Of a DNA stretch of 16,648 bases, positions 13,827-16,648 are shown piece by piece (position 1 is the first letter of the stretch; each line of letters begins with the position of its first letter). Origin of the DNA: Clostridium sp. UBA2485 (lineage in GTDB: Bacteria > Bacillota > Clostridia > Clostridiales > Clostridiaceae); the NCBI RefSeq assembly GCF_002341865.1, contig NZ_DDOV01000087.1, forward strand, positions 5,117 through 21,764. The letters are read 5' to 3'. A program made the position numbers and the translations under genes. Below the pieces are notes generated by a model, which was not told where the DNA came from, did not search any database, and was given only the letters and a program-made list of their open reading frames with translations.

Positions 13827-13891
13827 GTTATTTCCTCCTGTATTGCTTTTTTAGCTTAAGTTAAATTTATCACGAAATAATTGTAAATAGT

Positions 13892-13907
13892 TATGACGTA
13901 TGTCATA
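13892..13907. promoter_or_regulatory. Crp/Fnr-type palindromic operator
   Basis: TATGAC-GTAT-GTCATA (13892-13907) is a perfect six-base inverted repeat with a four-base spacer, the geometry of Fnr-type sites (TTGAT-N4-ATCAA) but with a different core. It lies midway in the 122-base divergent region, 41 bases before the regulator ATG, where it can act on both promoters. The binding protein is inferred to be the adjacent regulator. Confidence 0.6.
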
Positions 13908-13948
13908 TTAAAATAAGAAAATAAAGATTTATAGAGGGAAAGAAATTT

Positions 13949-14644
13949 ATGATAAAAGTAAATGATTTAAAAATAATTGATGAATATATTAACAAATATG
14001 ATATTACAAAAATATTTACTGAAGACATGAAGCCTTTTCTCGAGCTTTTCTTTTGGAAAAGAAATGAGCATATTTGTAGAGAAAATGAAGAACTTAAATA
14101 TCTACTTTTCTTTGTAAAAGGGAAAGCAAAGGTTTATACGACACTGAGCAATGGCAAGTCTTTATTGCTTTGTTTTTATGAGGGTTTTAGGGTGATAGGA
14201 GACTTAGAAATCATTAATTCACAGAGAGCATCTGCAAATGTGCAAGTTATAGAAGATACCTACTGCATTGGTATTTCTCAAGAAAATGTAAGGACATATT
14301 TACTTAATGATGCTAGGTTTCTAAGGTTTGTTTGTGGTTCACTAGGTCAAGAATTGGATAGATGCTCAAAAAATAGTTCTATAAACTTACTTTATCCTTT
14401 GGAAAATAGATTAGCTAGTTATATGCTTGCTACCGCTGAAAATACAGACAGTAGTGGCCAACGAATAGTAGTACTTAATGAAACCTTAATTGAAATATCA
14501 GAACTCTTAGGTACAAGTTATAGGCATTTATTAAGGACATTAAATATTCTTTGCTTAAAGGGTGCTATAAAAAAGAAGGATAATTACTTTGAAGTGATAG
14601 ATGAGAAGACTTTAGAAAAACTTGCAGCAGATTTATATAAATAG
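13949..14644 (+). CDS. Crp/Fnr-family regulator, YeiL-like
   Basis: A 231-residue regulator. Residues about 20-135 form the cyclic-nucleotide-type beta-barrel (LKYLLFFVKGKAKVYTTLSN, then GFRVIGDLEIINSQRASANV); the canonical cAMP-binding RxS motif is replaced by QRAS, so the ligand may differ. A dimer helix follows (140-165) and a winged HTH at about 178-200 (TLIEISELLGTSYRHLLRTL). The organisation matches the YeiL subgroup, which commonly accompanies YdcZ/DUF606 transporter genes. Cysteines at 43, 75, 106, 129, 139 and 202 are scattered and do not form an obvious Fnr iron-sulfur set. ATG 13949 follows GAGGGAAAG. It is divergently placed against the DMT pair it probably controls. Confidence 0.88.
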   Translation: MIKVNDLKIIDEYINKYDITKIFTEDMKPFLELFFWKRNEHICRENEELKYLLFFVKGKAKVYTTLSNGKSLLLCFYEGFRVIGDLEIINSQRASANVQVIEDTYCIGISQENVRTYLLNDARFLRFVCGSLGQELDRCSKNSSINLLYPLENRLASYMLATAENTDSSGQRIVVLNETLIEISELLGTSYRHLLRTLNILCLKGAIKKKDNYFEVIDEKTLEKLAADLYK

Positions 14645-14704
14645 CTAATGTTATGTGATAATTTTGAATAAATTTGTTGATAAATAGAATTAAATCAGTA
14701 TAAA

Positions 14705-14740
14705 AAAGCGAAGGTAACACTAAATAATTCCTTCGCTTTA
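14705..14740 (+). terminator. Hairpin terminator of the Crp gene
   Basis: AAAGCGAAGG (14705-14714) pairs perfectly with CCTTCGCTTT (14730-14739) over a 15-base loop. The tail after TTT is not T-rich on the + strand, but upstream AAAAAA would give a T-run on the minus strand. Confidence 0.65.
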
Positions 14741-15110
14741 CCATATTACCTTGGTTCTGGTGCCACTATAGCTAACAGAGAGGCACAAATCGACAGGAAA
14801 CAGGTAATAAAATAGGTGAAAATTCTCTAGTTTCAACGGGTTTCAGAAAATAGAATCAAATGTCAACTAAGACTTAAAAGTTGATATTTAGGTGATTAAT
14901 TGCTTTATCAAGTGGAAAAGAAACTCATGAATAATAATATTTGCATTTGATACAATGACAAAGAGGCGAGTATTAAAATTAATGGTTTAAAAATTTATTA
15001 CATTAGCAGTATATTTGAAAAATGCATTTTTTATATGAAAAAAGTTAGAATGCATTTATAATAGATAAGCCTTTTGAGATATGTAGAACTAAAAAATACA
15101 ATAATTAATC
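14741..15110. other. Gene-free intergenic stretch
   Basis: No gene supported. A short open stretch reads LGSGATIANREAQIDRKQ up to TAG 14812-14814, possibly a fragment of an unknown protein. Two copies of AATGCATTT, each containing a palindromic octamer, lie at 15021-15029 and 15049-15057. The rest is AT-rich with stops in all frames. Confidence 0.5.
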
Positions 15111-15139
15111 AAAACAGCTTGAAAAATAGCTGTTTTTTT
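15111..15139 (+). terminator. Rho-independent terminator
   Basis: AAAACAGCT (15111-15119) and AGCTGTTTT (15128-15136) are perfect arms over an eight-base loop, with a run of seven T. No intact gene precedes it closely, so its former gene is gone. Confidence 0.85.
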
Positions 15140-15186
15140 ATTGGATAAAGCAAGTACTTATCATTTTAAGAATGGAGGATTTAAAA

Positions 15187-15516
15187 ATGTACATTACTAT
15201 TAAGAAACCTAATGATACAGATGCCAATGCTATTGGAGTTAATTTTCCCTGTGAGCATAAAGAGTTGAGTAGGATTTGTAATGAGTTGGGGATTGAAGAA
15301 ACGACAGGGAAGAACTGCTGCATTGTGAATGCTATGGATGGAAACTTTATTGGTATGGTGAAAGAAAATTATTGTAACGTAGTCGAATTGAACTTTCTAA
15401 TTAACCTTACTTATAATACGCATTGCTATAGCGTTATAAAAAATTTCAACAAACTGCATGAAGAAGGAAGGGAGATATATTTAAATGAGAGGATAGGCGC
15501 AAGTACGCAAGATTGA
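15187..15516 (+). CDS. Small ArdA-like (antirestriction) protein, tentative
   Basis: A 109-residue acidic cytoplasmic protein. ATG 15187 is chosen because GGAGG (15174-15178) lies eight bases upstream; the in-frame ATG 15172 overlaps that site. The pattern of an N-terminal beta strand (MYITIKKPND), PCEHKELSRICNELGIEE (21-38), a DGNFIGMV strand, VVELNFLINLTYNT (65-78) and a helical end resembles the single ArdA-like/antirestriction domain proteins encoded by Lachnospiraceae conjugative elements, where an ELN-L and LINLT motif recur. Full ArdA (DNA mimic inhibiting type I restriction) is about 165 residues with three domains, so this would be a partial or divergent member. The assignment is from memory of motif patterns and is uncertain; the gene itself is well supported by ribosome site and codon structure. 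Confidence 0.5.
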   Translation: MYITIKKPNDTDANAIGVNFPCEHKELSRICNELGIEETTGKNCCIVNAMDGNFIGMVKENYCNVVELNFLINLTYNTHCYSVIKNFNKLHEEGREIYLNERIGASTQD

Positions 15517-15541
15517 ATAAAAGAAAGGTATAGGTGAAATT

Positions 15542-15799
15542 ATGAATCATTTACAAGAGTTACTGACTTTGTTTTTTGAATTAATGCAACACAGAATGAC
15601 GCTTTATATTAATGTTTTTTTCTTGATGTTAGGAATGGCAATACTGATAGTCGGAATAATTATTTACTCTCAAAAGAAAAGAAAAGGACCTACGAAAATA
15701 TCAAAAAAATACTTAGTATTGCCAATTATAGGAGCTGTTCTTGTTAGTTGTGAAACATTGCAAATAGCTTTCTATTTATTGATGGTGAGTGTATGGTAA
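15542..15799 (+). CDS. Small two-helix membrane protein
   Basis: An 85-residue protein of unknown family. ATG 15542 follows AGGTGA by about five bases and starts 25 bases after the previous stop. Hydrophobic segments at about 23-44 (YINVFFLMLGMAILIVGIII) and 57-82 (LVLPIIGAVLVSCETLQIAF) flank a strongly basic loop KKRKGPTKISKK, so both ends should face outside and the loop the cytoplasm. Its last seven bases overlap the next gene, indicating one operon with translational coupling. Size and topology resemble holin-like or conjugative-element accessory proteins, but no homology is claimed. Confidence 0.75.
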   Translation: MNHLQELLTLFFELMQHRMTLYINVFFLMLGMAILIVGIIIYSQKKRKGPTKISKKYLVLPIIGAVLVSCETLQIAFYLLMVSVW

Positions 15800-16023
15800 A
15801 TAAAACAATTAGAAGAGTAAATGAGCATACTAGAAAACTAGGTATTCGCAAAATGCCTTTAGTTACTGAGCAAAGTATGAGAATTGGTAATACAGTTAAC
15901 AAAGTAGCTGGAATCTCTTTAATTACTTTTGGGCTATTATCAAGTAAGAAATGGGTAATCTCGATTGGCGTTGCTTCGATTTTATCAAATGCATATATTA
16001 GCTATAGGTTTGTCGATAAATAG
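15793..16023 (+). CDS. Small basic membrane protein
   Basis: A 76-residue protein of unknown family. ATG 15793 overlaps the previous gene by seven bases; GGTGA at 15784-15788 is a possible ribosome site. The first 35 residues are basic (RRVNEHTRKLGIRK), then GNTVNKVAGISLITFGLLSS (about 32-51) and WVISIGVASILSNAYISYRF (54-73) form two short glycine-rich hydrophobic helices. The pair of overlapping small membrane proteins behind an ArdA-like gene is a compact three-gene cassette. No function can be assigned. Confidence 0.7.
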   Translation: MVNKTIRRVNEHTRKLGIRKMPLVTEQSMRIGNTVNKVAGISLITFGLLSSKKWVISIGVASILSNAYISYRFVDK

Positions 16024-16199
16024 ATTGGTCTAAGGTAAAACTATTAAATATATCTCACTTCACTTTTCATCGATTTATTCAAGATCAACTGGATTTAAGT
16101 CAATATCAAATTTTCTCTTAATAGTATTTATCAGATACCAGCGAAAAGACATTTCGAACGTAAAGATTAACTAAGGGAATATAAAAAGGGGTGACGGAT
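16024..16199. other. Short intergenic stretch with a minus-strand relic
   Basis: The minus strand from 16152 to 16075 encodes MSFRWYLINTIKRKFDIDLN then PVDLE and stop, without ribosome site. It looks like the C-terminal scrap of a protein I do not recognise. No other feature seen. Confidence 0.3.
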
Positions 16200-16461
16200 T
16201 TGATTAATTATTATAAAATACTCCAAATGTATTTCAATAAGAACTCTCAGAGAACAATCAGTGCAGCAACAGCCCATTCCCGACATACTATCGCCGAGGT
16301 AGTCAAACGTGCAAAAAAAAGGATATCAAAGAGAAAGCAAAGAATTCTAAGAAAATGACATACTCTTACACAAGTTTCTGTAGAGGCTATCGATCATATG
16401 CCAACAAAACGCAAGCCAGGAGAAATAAGAAGAATAATAGAAATTGGAAAACGATAAGATT
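16200..16461 (+). pseudogene. IS21-family IstA transposase, decayed N-terminal part
   Basis: Behind AAAAAGGGGTGA, TTG 16200 begins a frame reading INYYKILQMYFNKNSQRTIS then TAHSRHTIAEVVKRAKK, the N-terminal helix-turn-helix of IstA-type transposases. An A-run frameshift near 16314 breaks it (the other frame continues KKGYQRES). Further on MTYSYTSFCRGYRSYANK and, in a different frame, HMPTKRKPGEIRRIIEIGKR (ending 16458-16460) match the IstA region YxxFCxxYR and RKPGExxEVDW that precedes the catalytic core. The first catalytic Asp is already lost, and the sequence then passes into the rumA repeat at 16483. No IstB or terminal inverted repeat is seen. It is inactive. Confidence 0.7.
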
Positions 16462-16482
16462 ACAGTCAAGAAATTGTGATGA

Positions 16483-16648
16483 ATCTAAGGGACGGTTCAT
16501 AATTATATCTTAAGTAAATTTAGATTATAGCATTAAACCTGCCAAGAAAAGGCCACTAAGAATGGCTACTTCAAGCCATAGCTGAGATATCACTACAAAG
16601 AATAGTCTACCTTTCCTGTAACTCTGCAACTTTAGCAAGAGATTTAAG
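16483..16648 (+). repeat. Long direct repeat, copy 2 (decayed rumA 3' region, cut by window end)
   Basis: Ungapped counterpart of 10355-10520. The frame from about 16533 reads LPRKGH, stop, EWLLQAIAEISLQRIVYLSC and NSATLARDL at the window end, so it is also a decayed C-terminal part of RlmD/RumA with the nucleophile Cys motif, and its LARDL codons lack the frameshift of copy 1. It begins 22 bases after the istA relic, in the same orientation as copy 1. The remaining C-terminus should lie beyond the window. Confidence 0.8.

Noticed and set aside
15020..15057. Paired AATGCATTT words as an operator or attachment site
   Set aside because: Short palindromic octamers in AT-rich DNA with no gene start nearby; chance is likely.
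1..16648. CRISPR array, tRNA, rRNA, group II intron or riboswitch
   Set aside because: No regularly spaced repeats, no cloverleaf with conserved TTCGA-type arm, no reverse-transcriptase motif, and no thi-box ahead of the thiD relic were seen.

Overview
AT-rich, low-GC Gram-positive (clostridial Firmicute) DNA; family content, strong GGAGG-type ribosome binding sites and conjugative-element debris suggest a Lachnospiraceae-like or related Clostridia chromosome. No tRNA, rRNA or CRISPR array was seen.

Left half (1-10.3 kb) is mostly intact, on the + strand, as small independent units separated by clear terminators: a chimeric pseudogene scar (GNAT tail joined to histidine-kinase tail); a heterodimeric ABC multidrug-type exporter pair (342-3937); a truncated IS3-family transposase; a YtrA-type GntR repressor with a large DUF5808-type membrane protein behind a palindrome-covered promoter (4417-6284); a TrmO/TsaA-family tRNA methyltransferase behind a MerR-style 19-bp-spacer promoter (6316-6863); a BmrR-like MerR regulator (7107-7922); a histidine-kinase remnant; and an AraC regulator followed by an alpha/beta hydrolase (8302-10274).

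Right half (10.35 kb to end) is a gene graveyard. It opens and closes with two same-orientation, about 80% identical decayed copies of the 3' end of an RlmD/RumA 23S rRNA uracil-5-methyltransferase gene. Between them lie fragments of a MazF-like toxin, a small membrane protein, a VirB4/TraE conjugation ATPase with a huge internal deletion, a MarR regulator, a ThiD kinase, and an IS21 istA transposase. Intact islands inside are a DMT (YdcZ/DUF606) transporter gene pair divergent from a YeiL-like Crp/Fnr regulator with a shared palindromic operator, and a three-gene cassette of small proteins (ArdA-like plus two membrane proteins). Because the rumA 3' end is a known integration site for integrative conjugative elements (ICEs), the best overall reading is a decayed ICE or stacked ICEs at rumA. 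That reading is inference; the individual homologies are read by eye from translated motifs.

No clearly new complete system is proven here. The best candidates for something undescribed are the rumA-bounded remnant island with its small-protein cassette, the MerR-type control of trmO, and the GntR/DUF5808 pair.
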